Notes under the pieces: generated by a model
The model's database searches: none
What the model was told of the DNA's origin: nothing
Seen by the model: only the letters and a program-made list of their open reading frames with translations
Shown: positions 9,797 through 18,608 of the stretch, piece by piece
Layout: the number at the start of each line of letters is the position of its first letter
Position numbering within the stretch: position 1 is the stretch's first letter
Assembly (NCBI GenBank): GCA_036939755.1
Contig: JALLAZ010000475.1
Span: 1 to 28,146 of the forward strand
Source: Stephanodiscus triporus
Taxonomy: Eukaryota > Bacillariophyta > Thalassiosirophyceae > Thalassiosirales > Thalassiosiraceae
Length of the DNA stretch: 28,146 nucleotides
Direction of reading: 5' to 3'
Made by a program: the position numbers and the translations under genes

Positions 9797-10334
9797 GATA
9801 TTCAATCACTTATTTCGTCAGCGTCAACAATAACTCACAAAAAATAAATCAAGTCTTGCGACTGGACCTAGGTTCGTTAGACTTAGCGACGTGACTGCAT
9901 GAGGTGGATACGTGACTAAAGGGAGGTGGTAGTTTGTGTGGTGCCAAAACTGCAGGGTTTAGTATCGAGGTGCAAAACCCTGCTCCCCAGGGAGAAAAGT
10001 CGCCCATTGATCATGATGATCACCGAGCTGGGGAGTTTGCAGTGATAGCCCACCACGGAGGCCAGCGGTGACGGACGCGCGTATCAAGCGGGCGCCATCC
10101 GCTCGCCTCCCACAAACTTCACCGCCAGTGTCGACGATCCGAGTTGAGAGAGATGTAGATAACAAAACATATAGTTGTCCCCAAAAGTGTCCAACGAAAT
10201 GTGCCCCAAATTATAATCGTTGATAGCAGTGATGTTGGAATTGGCAGGAAGGGATGACGTGAGTGGCGTGTCGGCGGTAACAAAGACCGCGTCATTTGCT
10301 CTCCCGCTCCCCGAACAATTGCGAGGGATGTGTC
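9797..10334. other. Spacer and 3' flank of the retroelement, with two strong hairpins
   Basis: No gene was seen. Hairpin 1 pairs gcagggttt (9952-9960) with aaaccctgc (9975-9983). Hairpin 2 pairs ctccccag (9983-9990) with ctggggag (10028-10035) around a tgatcatgatgatca palindrome. They lie downstream of the recombinase stop and probably belong to the 3' non-coding end of the element, whose exact edge I could not place. Confidence 0.5.
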
Positions 10335-11651
10335 CTAGGCGGCTGTGGCTGTGGACACGTTGACCTCGTATTCCCTGTCGATAAGATCATCGGTGATAGT
10401 GTTGAATGCGTTGCCCGCGATGTTGACAAAGTCGAACGTGCGTTTCATACTGCGGGACATTCCCTCGGAGAAACACGCTAATTCCTCGCGAATGTATTCT
10501 TTGAACGTCGCCCCGCGCCAACGGCCCATTTTTTGGATTTGAGTGTCGGAGTATCCAGCTAGCGAGAGAGCATTGGCCCCGCCACTCCGAAGGGAGTGTG
10601 TGTCGATGCGGTCGATGGGGATTCCTTTGGCCGTGGGATATTCTAGCACGGTTGCTGCTGCTTTAAGTGCTTTGCTAACATCCTCATTTGTAACATCAGA
10701 CCGTTTGCCGGAGTCACTGTAGTATGCTGAGAGGAATGTTTTGGAATCAGCTCCCCGCTCACGGAGGTGTAGGTAGCGTCGGGCGAGGGCGCGTACCGGA
10801 CAGTGCACGCTGTCGCCGTTGGCTTCGTGATAAACACACACCCCTTTCCAACCGTTTTTCTGATTATCCAGCTTTAATGTTGCGCCGTCGGCCGTCATGA
10901 GTAGAGTGTCTGGGGCATCGCGGGGTAGGCAGCGGAGGTGTCCCCGATGATTTTTCTTGAAGAACGAAACATCCTCGTACTTGAACTGCACGGTTTGCTT
11001 GGTATTATTGCGCGAGCCCTTGACCGTGTATTCCCCGACGCGGAGGAGGTAATAGAAAGCGATCAGAGTCAGGTCTGCCGTGGCTTGCTGACCCTTGTCT
11101 GAACCTTCGTTGCGGTAGGCTGCGTCGACGAGGAGTTCCACAACATCGGCCTGGACAGGCAGCTTCTTTCGTGTGGGTGGGTCGACCTTGCGGTATCCGT
11201 CCAGCATCACCTGGAGGCGCGGGAGAAGGCGGTCGGAGCCGACGGCCTTTATAGGGTTGGCATTACAGGCCAGAGAGACCGTCTGGCCAATGGCCGTAAG
11301 CGCGCTACTGACTGTGCAATTTTTGACTTGTTTTCCTTTACCGTAATATCCTGTGCGGACTCGAGCTGCAAAGCCTGAGAGGAGTCGGATTCGCTTTTGG
11401 AACGGTGCGTCCTGTAGGTAAGGGTCCACTCCCACATGCGCCGTGTACTGTTGCCAATGGCTCCAATACTTTTGCCGGCCGCGGGAAGTCGTCTCCAGTC
11501 GTCCAGCGTAAAAGGCGTCATCCGCAAGACGGAAATCACGCGCATAGCTATCGCGGAGGTGGGCTGGCAGACTGTCCACGAGTTCTGACGCGGCAGAGGG
11601 AAAGTGTCGTTGAAAAAGGTTAGTAAGTCGGCTTCCGTTTTGAAATGCCAT
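10335..11651 (-). CDS. Tyrosine recombinase of the DIRS-like element
   Basis: The product is 438 residues from an ATG at 11651. The catalytic set is visible: Arg204 in 'FYYLLRVGEYT', His352 and Arg355 in 'IDTHSLRSGGANALSLAG', Trp378 in 'MGRWRGATF' (the His/Trp box) and Tyr386 in 'KEYIREEL'. The N-terminal third ('RQKYWSHWQQYTAHVG' and following) fits the helical DNA-binding domain of phage-integrase-type proteins. The enzyme would insert the circular cDNA without making a target-site duplication. Its start lies inside the RT ORF, in a different frame, so it needs its own initiation event or a separate RNA. There is no frameshift or stop. A cellular YR domesticate is unlikely given the adjacent RT. 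Confidence 0.88.
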   Translation of the reverse strand: MAFQNGSRLTNLFQRHFPSAASELVDSLPAHLRDSYARDFRLADDAFYAGRLETTSRGRQKYWSHWQQYTAHVGVDPYLQDAPFQKRIRLLSGFAARVRTGYYGKGKQVKNCTVSSALTAIGQTVSLACNANPIKAVGSDRLLPRLQVMLDGYRKVDPPTRKKLPVQADVVELLVDAAYRNEGSDKGQQATADLTLIAFYYLLRVGEYTVKGSRNNTKQTVQFKYEDVSFFKKNHRGHLRCLPRDAPDTLLMTADGATLKLDNQKNGWKGVCVYHEANGDSVHCPVRALARRYLHLRERGADSKTFLSAYYSDSGKRSDVTNEDVSKALKAAATVLEYPTAKGIPIDRIDTHSLRSGGANALSLAGYSDTQIQKMGRWRGATFKEYIREELACFSEGMSRSMKRTFDFVNIAGNAFNTITDDLIDREYEVNVSTATAA

Positions 11652-14341
11652 TTGGGTTCACTCCCAAACGAACGCGATGGAATATCGGTCATTGCGTTTT
11701 GGTCCCCTGCGATGTGCAGGGTAGCGATCGGACAGACTCTGTGAAGGTTGAATCGAAGTGCGAGGACGCGGAGGAGTTGTTCAGCCACCAGGCTGGAGCG
11801 GCATGCCATGCGATGCACCCAGCTGACAGTGGGGCTGTTATCGCTGAAAAGGGCGATCCGTTTCTCAGCAAGGGGTCCACATACATGTTCCATCATGAGC
11901 CATAGGATTACCAGCCCAGCGAGCTCCAAGTCTGAGTTGGTGATGGTGCCCTTTGGGTTGGCATCCGAGATGACATTGGCCGTGATATCCGGCGGCCACT
12001 GCAAGCGGAACACCGTCGGCGGGCACTCAGAGAGTTCGCCAATTATGATCCCTCCCACCCCGTGACTAGATGCATCGACCACCCCGACATAGTCTGGCCA
12101 ACCCGCGACCAGTTCACGGCAGCGGGTGGGGCGGGTTGTGGATTCCCGGAGGAGCGTACGGCAGTCGGCGATGGCTGATCGGAGGGGTTCGTTGCGATGG
12201 AAGTAAACCACCGGTGGGCGTAGCTTGAGCAATCGATTGCACGGGGACAGTAAACCGCGGCCACCAGGGAGAGCTGTGAAGGCGTGTCGTAGTTTGGCGA
12301 CTACCGATTCGAATTCATTGAACGGGACGCCCCGTTCTCTGCTGGAGGCACGGAGCCATTGATGCAATATTGTGAGGAGCTTAGCGCGTTTCTCTTCCTC
12401 CAGCCAAAGGGTCTTTCGATTGCCGTCGAAGTCGAATCCGAGTAGTGTTTTTAGCATTGAGTATTGGCCTTCTCCTTTAAGAAGCTTCTTTTCGGAGATA
12501 GGGTCATTACCGTCATGCATGTCCGCTGGGAAGACATCGTGGATGCCCGTCATTACTGCCGTCGCGACATGGTCTAGCTGTTCTCGTGATGTTGGGATGA
12601 TCAGACTCATGAAGTCATCGACATACACTTCAATGCAATAGCGGCATGGGCTATCTGTCCGAGCAGACGTCGGGAGGTCGTTGGCGGCAGCATCTCCCCG
12701 TACATGTTTGAGGAACTTATGTTCGGGGAGACTGCCAACCGGGGTGTTGGCATAAGTTTCCGCAATGTCTCGTGCCGTTTCCGTTGCGGCGCAGAAATAT
12801 GGTGGTGACTCCACCCAGCCCATTTGCAAGGACGTTGGCACCACCAGGGTGATGGGTTTACCCTCCTCTTGAGGGAGGACATACGCGAAGTTGTATTCTT
12901 CGCCTTCCGCGCAATCCATGCGCCAAAAGCCGTCTTTAATGTCCCATTTGGCCATAAAGATTTTATCATCGTCGTCGGCCTCGGCGAATGCATGTATGAT
13001 GCGACTCAGAGCATGCCCCAGCTGGTCAAGGGCCCCCTGAGGAGCTAACTTGACTGTATTATCGTTGACGGAAGCAAGGAGACCCCCCGAGCGTAAGCGG
13101 AGGCGGAAGGATAGGTCGAGGATCGACCGGAACGCCTTCGATTTGTGAGGAATTGCCGCGATCGGGGATATTTTGAGCTGGGGAGGGGGGTCGTCTTTGA
13201 TGTCATCCCAGAGCACTAGCTTGGCCTGTCCAACCCTAACCTTTTCCGCACTTTCCTCTGCAAAGTGTGCGATGGCCTCGGGAGAGAGGGACGATTGGTG
13301 TGGTCCTCGTGCAACGGCTTCCCACATTTCGGCTTTCGACCACGGTTTTCCCGTTCTTGTCGGGCATCCCATCTGTGACCACTCTGCGAGCATAGAACCA
13401 GCAGGATGACTGGTGGCAATTCCTGCGGGGCACATTTCGTTACGGTAGCTCTCGGGCCTTGCAGTCGGTGCTGGCAATACCGCTGTCCCTTCATGCGTAG
13501 TCCAGACCGAGGCAGGGACTTGGGCGTCCTGGAGTGCGTGGCGTCGTCGTTTGTTTTGCAAACGAAGCTTTTCGGTATCAGCGCCAGTCACCAGTCCGCC
13601 CGTCGCAAGGAGGGTGTGCGGGCGTAGCCCGTTCACCGTTCCCTGTCCCTCGTTTTTCGGAGCAGATGATTTTATATCACTTGCAATGAGATTCCTTTGC
13701 CGCACCGCCTTCCTTGCCCTTGCGAGTGAGGGCTGGGGGGGGGACACTCCATTGACCGTCGTTTTCTCCGGCATGACCGTCATTTTTTCACCAGAAGGTG
13801 GTACCACACTGGATGGTGTGGGTGTAGTCTCGCTTCGTGGGAGATCAACACTATTTAGTTTTAGTGGTCGGGAAGTCGCGCATGAGGATGCGTGATCCCT
13901 TATGGCCGTCAGGTCCTCCGCATTTTGCCCCACGTTCGATACCAGGCCCGCGCACGTCACCCTCTCTCGCACTTCGTCGTCCGGCCCGCGGTCCTCCTCG
14001 TTGCAGTCGCTATCTATCGAACCAATCTTACCTTGTCCGCCGTCGAGGAGTGGGGGAGGCAGTTCGTCAGCCGCCGCAGGTTGGGCATCAGGGAGGGGTG
14101 CAGCGCCGGCGCCCCATCCCTGAATTGCCTCGCCCAAAGTCGCTGCTGTCCCCTTCTCCAGTTTTCGTGCCAGGTTGCACGCGCTGCGTCCGATGACGGC
14201 CGCTTTTTCGTCGTCCCCGATGCCTGCGGCCTCCGTGACAGGCAGGTCGTCGGGCTTGGTCATAGCCTGACGACCGTTATAATGGCCATCGGGGGTAGCC
14301 CCGATGACTGTGGATGCGCCCACGTTGTGCTCTACCTCCAC
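11249..14341 (-). CDS. Reverse transcriptase / RNase H polyprotein of the DIRS-like element
   Basis: The frame is 1030 codons counted from a GTG at 14341; its first ATG is codon 27. Residues 1 to about 330 are low in recognisable motifs. The RT follows: 'IAAIPHKSKAFRSILDLSF', Asp467 in 'AKWDIKDGFWRM', 'VVPTSLQMGWVESPPYFCAA', and Asp575-Asp576 in 'VEVYVDDFMSL'. RNase H has Asp756 in 'VGVVDASSHGVGG', an 'NSDLELAG' Glu, Asp834 in 'LFSDNSPTVSWVH' and a terminal 'NAMTDIPSRS'. It copies element RNA and removes the template strand. The frame is the same as that of the gag-like ORF, with one UGA and 11 sense codons between that stop and the GTG, so the lack of an early ATG may mean it is made by readthrough rather than its own start. 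The C-terminal 134 residues overlap the recombinase ORF. Confidence 0.88.
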   Translation of the reverse strand: MEVEHNVGASTVIGATPDGHYNGRQAMTKPDDLPVTEAAGIGDDEKAAVIGRSACNLARKLEKGTAATLGEAIQGWGAGAAPLPDAQPAAADELPPPLLDGGQGKIGSIDSDCNEEDRGPDDEVRERVTCAGLVSNVGQNAEDLTAIRDHASSCATSRPLKLNSVDLPRSETTPTPSSVVPPSGEKMTVMPEKTTVNGVSPPQPSLARARKAVRQRNLIASDIKSSAPKNEGQGTVNGLRPHTLLATGGLVTGADTEKLRLQNKRRRHALQDAQVPASVWTTHEGTAVLPAPTARPESYRNEMCPAGIATSHPAGSMLAEWSQMGCPTRTGKPWSKAEMWEAVARGPHQSSLSPEAIAHFAEESAEKVRVGQAKLVLWDDIKDDPPPQLKISPIAAIPHKSKAFRSILDLSFRLRLRSGGLLASVNDNTVKLAPQGALDQLGHALSRIIHAFAEADDDDKIFMAKWDIKDGFWRMDCAEGEEYNFAYVLPQEEGKPITLVVPTSLQMGWVESPPYFCAATETARDIAETYANTPVGSLPEHKFLKHVRGDAAANDLPTSARTDSPCRYCIEVYVDDFMSLIIPTSREQLDHVATAVMTGIHDVFPADMHDGNDPISEKKLLKGEGQYSMLKTLLGFDFDGNRKTLWLEEEKRAKLLTILHQWLRASSRERGVPFNEFESVVAKLRHAFTALPGGRGLLSPCNRLLKLRPPVVYFHRNEPLRSAIADCRTLLRESTTRPTRCRELVAGWPDYVGVVDASSHGVGGIIIGELSECPPTVFRLQWPPDITANVISDANPKGTITNSDLELAGLVILWLMMEHVCGPLAEKRIALFSDNSPTVSWVHRMACRSSLVAEQLLRVLALRFNLHRVCPIATLHIAGDQNAMTDIPSRSFGSEPKWHFKTEADLLTFFNDTFPLPRQNSWTVCQPTSAIAMRVISVLRMTPFTLDDWRRLPAAGKSIGAIGNSTRRMWEWTLTYRTHRSKSESDSSQALQLESAQDITVKENKSKIAQSVARLRPLARRSLWPVMPTL

Positions 14342-14374
14342 TGCGCATCCTTGAGCACCCAGCCCCGACGACAG

Positions 14375-16858
14375 TCAGGGCGAGCCCGCGCCCTCCCCGC
14401 CAGCAGCCTTGCGCTTCTTGCCGGGTGAATCCGGCGACCCGGCTGGCAGGTTGGTGTAGTACAGGACACCTTTGCTGATGCATTCAAGGGTGGCATCGGC
14501 GAATGCGTCCGTTGCGTCACCCGGTTTTAGGTGACCCCGCGAATAACGGCAGCGTTTCCCTTGGTAGCAAGTGCCCAGGGCGCTGTTCCAGCAAATGAAA
14601 GTATCTCCTTTTGCGGATGTGTACTGCGGCAATTTCGGGAGGTCAGCCATTCGTTTTCCCGAGGAGGTCAGGATATCCGCCAGGTTAACATATCCGTTGT
14701 AGCGTTTGAGATATGGATCCATAAGCTGTTTGATTTTTGGGTGACGAACATCGGTCTTTTTGGGGTTGCGTGGGTTATGAAGTTGGGGACCGCCTGGCGT
14801 GCCACCAGGGGGGGGGGCCTCCCAATCGGACGGGGGCGGTCCGGCGGGTGGCTTTAGGTAGGGGTTATCCGCGATCGCCGTCGTCATCCACTCCCGCGGG
14901 AAAGTGGCCCGTTGGACCAGGTTCGCATTGCGAACTGCATCTGTTATAGACTCAAGGTATGAAATAGCCTTGGGCCCACGCGCCCCCGGGGCAAAATCAG
15001 CCGCCACCACTGTCTGGCCAAAGAACGATCGGCCATCGTCCAGGATCGCCCACGTGATGCGAGCGCATACCTCCTTGGTGTAGGCCTCGCGAATAGCGAA
15101 GCATTCCTGGCGATCGAGTACGCGATATAGCTTGAGAAGTTCCTTAAAATAATCGCAGTTGTCGCCAAAAAGCGCCCACAGGAGGCCACAGTAGGTTCCA
15201 ATGTTCAATTTTAGCTCGCTGTATGTGCCTGCCGGGGCGGCCGTCTTCTTGCGTGTGGCCTTCAGCATATCTTCTAGGCTGCGGGTGTTCTTCGTGTGCG
15301 CCGCGGCTTCCTCCCAATCCCTGGACATTTCAGCTTCAACTGCGGACATGGAACGACACGCGAGCATTGACATTCCCCGGGCGGCCGATTGATAGTGCAC
15401 CACTGGTCCCCCCGGGTTGAATCGGAGCGCGACTAATTCTTCGAAAAACTTTGAATCGAAGTGGACGGATTTGTCCAGCTCGATGTGGTTGGCGCGCGCC
15501 CACGTATCCATAGATTTGGAGAGGTGGGCCCTGTAGGTGTCATAACTTCTCCCTTTGCTTGCCTGGATGATGGACCAGATGGCCGGGATGTTGGCTGCGG
15601 TGCGAACCCCACACACATCCTTGAGTTTCGCAATTTGGTCCTGATCAAACCCTTTACCGTTCGCCAATGCCGTGTCGCTGCCGCCCCCAGGTGTCGCCGT
15701 CCCCGCCTGGGAGACAATGTTCTGACTTAATTGCAACATGTTGGCGGCGAACATCTTGGTTAGTGCGATGTATTCGGCCGCGGGAGAGCTCGTCGTAGTT
15801 GCCTGGTGAGAGGAGGTTGTGGCCGCCAGCATCGGCCGGGGACCAAACGAAACGTCGAGTCTTGTCCCCACCCACTTATCAAAATCATCGTCGTCGATGG
15901 TGACTGGGGTTGTTTCCAGGCTTAATTTGCTTTTGGGTGTTTGGCCCGCGCCCGTTTGACTTGCGACCAAACACCACTGGCGGAGCAACTCCCAGTCGCC
16001 TGCGTCGGAGTCTGTGTTGCTGCTGAGGAACGTGTCGATTGTGCCCAGCACCTCATAGGGGGTCGGGGCTGGGCCCTGATTTCGTAACAGGTCGACCAGT
16101 ACAGATGGAATGGCCAGAAGGTATGGGACCGCAATATCCTCCTGGGTGCCGTCCGTCGCTGAGGGGGTCCACAGTGTATCCCCGTTGGCGTCGTTTTCAA
16201 AGAACGCCGCTAACTTGGCGTAGTCCGTGACGGCTTTTCCTGAATGCCAGTCCCAAGCTTTGGTGGTCGGGAGGCACACCGGGGTGGGTTCCTTGGTAAG
16301 GCGACGGTCACCAATAAATGCCAGCACACGGCCTTGATATGTCTTAGTGGATGTTGAGATCGAGTAGTACACACCGGGGGTGTGGAGCATCGTGACGACA
16401 TGTTTGCTCCCCAGCATGGCCAAGTATCCCCGGAATTGTTGGACATTGACAACGAAATCCCTAAACGTCTGACGACTGGCAAGGTCACCGGGGGTGACAT
16501 TTCGTTGGACGGCAAGCTCAGCCTTGAGGGTGTCAGGGTCATACATGGTATGTCCTAATGTTTTGAGGACGGATCCAATGCCCGAATAAGCCTCGGTCGT
16601 CTCAGGTGGTGCCTCCCCCCCCGCCCCCCCCCCGCCCCCCACGGGGGGGGGGGGCGCTGGGGGGAGTAAGAGGCCTCCGGTGGCTTCCCCGGTGCCTGAG
16701 TCCTCCTGAGTGACTGTGGCGTTCCCCGGGACAGGGGGGAGGCGGTCGATGAACTCCGCCTCATCCTCGAACAAGTTGCTCCCGCCTTGCGCAATGGGGG
16801 GCAATTCGTCTCCCCCTGCCCCCCCCGTCCTTCCCAAGAGATTATGCAGAGTTTGCAT
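14375..16858 (-). CDS. Gag-like protein of the DIRS-like element, with C-terminal Cys/His zinc finger
   Basis: The product is 827 residues from an ATG at 16858. Near the end 'CWNSALGTCYQGKRC' followed by 'RYSRGH' gives Cys756, Cys764, Cys770 and His776. The C-x7-C-x5-C spacing is that of CCCH RNA-binding fingers, but the His is two residues later than usual. Such fingers in gag proteins bind element RNA. The N-terminus has a Pro/Gly run (about 65-85) encoded by long C and G homopolymers at 16617-16662, which are prone to slippage. The middle part is helix-rich and unrecognised. The ORF ends in UGA (14375-14377), after which the frame stays open straight into the RT ORF. Position and finger make a structural gag role likely; sequence similarity to retroviral gag is not visible. 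Confidence 0.75.
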   Translation of the reverse strand: MQTLHNLLGRTGGAGGDELPPIAQGGSNLFEDEAEFIDRLPPVPGNATVTQEDSGTGEATGGLLLPPAPPPPVGGGGGAGGEAPPETTEAYSGIGSVLKTLGHTMYDPDTLKAELAVQRNVTPGDLASRQTFRDFVVNVQQFRGYLAMLGSKHVVTMLHTPGVYYSISTSTKTYQGRVLAFIGDRRLTKEPTPVCLPTTKAWDWHSGKAVTDYAKLAAFFENDANGDTLWTPSATDGTQEDIAVPYLLAIPSVLVDLLRNQGPAPTPYEVLGTIDTFLSSNTDSDAGDWELLRQWCLVASQTGAGQTPKSKLSLETTPVTIDDDDFDKWVGTRLDVSFGPRPMLAATTSSHQATTTSSPAAEYIALTKMFAANMLQLSQNIVSQAGTATPGGGSDTALANGKGFDQDQIAKLKDVCGVRTAANIPAIWSIIQASKGRSYDTYRAHLSKSMDTWARANHIELDKSVHFDSKFFEELVALRFNPGGPVVHYQSAARGMSMLACRSMSAVEAEMSRDWEEAAAHTKNTRSLEDMLKATRKKTAAPAGTYSELKLNIGTYCGLLWALFGDNCDYFKELLKLYRVLDRQECFAIREAYTKEVCARITWAILDDGRSFFGQTVVAADFAPGARGPKAISYLESITDAVRNANLVQRATFPREWMTTAIADNPYLKPPAGPPPSDWEAPPPGGTPGGPQLHNPRNPKKTDVRHPKIKQLMDPYLKRYNGYVNLADILTSSGKRMADLPKLPQYTSAKGDTFICWNSALGTCYQGKRCRYSRGHLKPGDATDAFADATLECISKGVLYYTNLPAGSPDSPGKKRKAAGGEGAGSP

Positions 16859-16914
16859 CTTTTTTCGCGGAGCTATGGGGGGGGGTAGTTATCCCTGGAC
16901 GGTGTCGCAATTTT

Positions 16915-17223
16915 TTAAGGGAAGGTGATGAAATGCCCCTCCAACGGTGGGTTGATGAGGTCAAAATCCGGCTCGCCGAACAGCACGAGGGTGTACTCCG
17001 GGCCGTATCCCTCGGCGATGAGGTCGCGGTTGTCTTGGGTCCACTGGATGCGGAGGCTGCGTCGGGGTGTGCCGTAGAGTTCACGCAGCCTCTGTTCTTG
17101 CCTCGCGACGCGTCGGAGGTAGTCCCCGAGGGCCTGTCGGTGTCTGAGGCGTTGTTCGCGCAGGGCTAGTCGCGCACGTCGTTTGGCGGGGGTGTCTTTT
17201 GGGCGGCCACGTGGACGGGGCAT
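16915..17223 (-). CDS. Small basic AT-hook-like ORF at the 5' end of the DIRS-like element
   Basis: The product is 102 residues from an ATG at 17223, ending 56 bp before the gag start. Residues 3-9 read RPRGRPK, the core of an AT-hook that binds the minor groove of A/T-rich DNA. Residues 10 to about 55 are strongly basic and helical-looking, with regularly spaced Leu and Arg. The C-terminal half is acidic to neutral ('GYGPEYTLVLFGEPDFDLIN'). The contrast between halves, an ATG start and a length above chance for this GC content suggest a real protein. I know of no matching family, and standard DIRS descriptions do not list such an ORF. It could help cDNA reach chromatin, but that is a guess; it may also be a chance frame in a GC-rich leader. 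Confidence 0.5.
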   Translation of the reverse strand: MPRPRGRPKDTPAKRRARLALREQRLRHRQALGDYLRRVARQEQRLRELYGTPRRSLRIQWTQDNRDLIAEGYGPEYTLVLFGEPDFDLINPPLEGHFITFP

Positions 17224-17799
17224 TCGCTTGTGTTGTATGTTCGTTGTTTTGTTGTTCCACGCTTCCGGTAGGCGGGGGATGCTTAACTACTAGACTATTA
17301 TCCCCGCAATTCACCTCATGCTGCCATGGTGCAGACGGAATGCCTTATTCCGGTGGCAGCTGGTGCGCATGCGTCTGTCCCTCACCGCAAGTAGTAATTA
17401 GGAGTAGTATGTACTCTAGTAATTACCTACGAACTCTAGACTAAATATCGTACTAGTTCCGCTAGTATGTTTCCCGCAAGATAAAATGGCCGGAAAACTG
17501 AATTAGAGAGTAGAGTACGATAGTACTTTACCTCTCAACCTACACTCAAAAATGCCGAGGTGATTTTTTTTTTGGAAGAATCTTTATTCTCTTCCACCAG
17601 ATCTTGTCGAAGCTTCCCCGGTTTAGCCGCGACCTCTGCATCTTCCGATGCAGTCGTTTCCCCCTAAACCCCGTTTATGCCATATAAATATTTTGTATGG
17701 ATCTTTGGGAAGACAAAGGAGAGCGTCGTACTTATTTGTATTTTGCTGCTGAGGAGACATCCAATAAAAGTATTTCGTTAGAGATATCTGTATCCCATC
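17224..17799. promoter_or_regulatory. 5' leader of the retroelement and upstream region of the AOX gene
   Basis: Hairpin gcgggggat (17272-17280) / atccccgc (17300-17307). Nested hairpin ctgcca (17321-17326) / tggcag (17354-17359) enclosing cggaat (17336-17341) / attccg (17347-17352). Further right, an AT-rich stretch with repeated tact/agta words (17395-17530) and a T10 run near 17564-17573 precede the AOX start. The element boundary and the AOX promoter must both lie here. No TATA box was assigned. Confidence 0.45.
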
Positions 17800-18573
17800 A
17801 TGATCATCGGCAGCAGCCTCCTCCTCCGTCGGGGTCTTATCCTCGCTAGTAGTCGGAAGCGTCATCCGGCATTGCGCATCGTCGTCGGTCGCGCCGGCGA
17901 GGGTGGGACCGCCAATATTGACGACGCGGCGAGATCGGCGCCATTTTCCACCACCGCGCTACTGCCGCGTCTGCGTCCGTCCCCCGGCTCGTCGTCGTGG
18001 TCGTCCACGTTGGCGTCGTCGTCGTCGTCGTCGTCGTCGTACGGCATACTCCGCTCGCTGCCGCCCGCGCGCCGCCGCCGCCTCGCCGCGGATCGGACGA
18101 CGCCGCATCTCGCGCCCTCCGCCCCCGTCGCGCTCGCGGACGCCGTCCTCCCGTCGATGTCGATGTCGATGTCGTCGTCCCGCCGAGCGATGACGTCGTC
18201 GACGACGATGCCCCCCTCCCTCCGAGCCGCAATCGCCGCCGACCTGCGATCCGTCGATCGGGACATGGACGGCACGATCGACGCCGAGGAGCTCGGCGAC
18301 CTCCTGCGCAAGCACGCGAGCGCGTTCGACGAGGGGGAGATAGTCGAATTGACCGAGCTGTTCTACGCAAGCACGGGCGGGTCGGGGGTTGGCATCGGCA
18401 AGTTCCTCGAGGCCCTCGACGACGCGACGACGAGGGCCGCCGCCGGCGGAGGGGGCGGGGACGGGGACGAGGTCGACGCGACGATTGCTGGGTGGAATTC
18501 GCTCCTTGGTTCGGATGGGAAATTGAAGACCCATCCCCTCGGGATAGGCACGTGCGCCAGCGAGTACATGTGA

Positions 18574-18608
<35 letters not shown>

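Larger units (their letters stand above)
9950..17360 (-). mobile_element. DIRS-like tyrosine-recombinase retrotransposon (about 7 kb)
   Basis: The four minus-strand ORFs in order are: a 102-residue basic ORF (17223-16915), a gag-like ORF (16858-14375), an RT/RNase H ORF (14341-11249) and a tyrosine recombinase ORF (11651-10335) overlapping the RT ORF by 403 bp in another frame. RT plus RNase H plus tyrosine recombinase, with no DDE integrase, protease or LTR, is the defining content of DIRS-order elements, which integrate a circular DNA by site-specific recombination. No Dam-type methyltransferase domain, found in many DIRS members, was recognised. All ORFs are open, so the copy may be young. 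Terminal or split repeats were not found by eye, so the limits given are approximate and set by hairpins at each side. Confidence 0.82.

Noticed and set aside
13892..14428. A 178-codon plus-strand frame
   Set aside because: Antisense to the gag-RT junction of the retroelement; no motif.
10335..16858. LTR retrotransposon (Ty1/Ty3 type)
   Set aside because: No protease, DDE integrase or LTRs were found; a tyrosine recombinase with R-H-R-W-Y is present instead.
17240..17310. tRNA Asp/Glu-like gene on the minus strand
   Set aside because: Only an A-box-like 5' half is present; the T-arm and B box are missing. The stem is better read as a hairpin in the element leader.
17846..18534. Long Arg-rich minus-strand and alternative-frame ORFs over AOX exon 1
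   Set aside because: Artefacts of GC-rich codon bias; the plus-strand frame alone has the EF-hand and splices into AOX.
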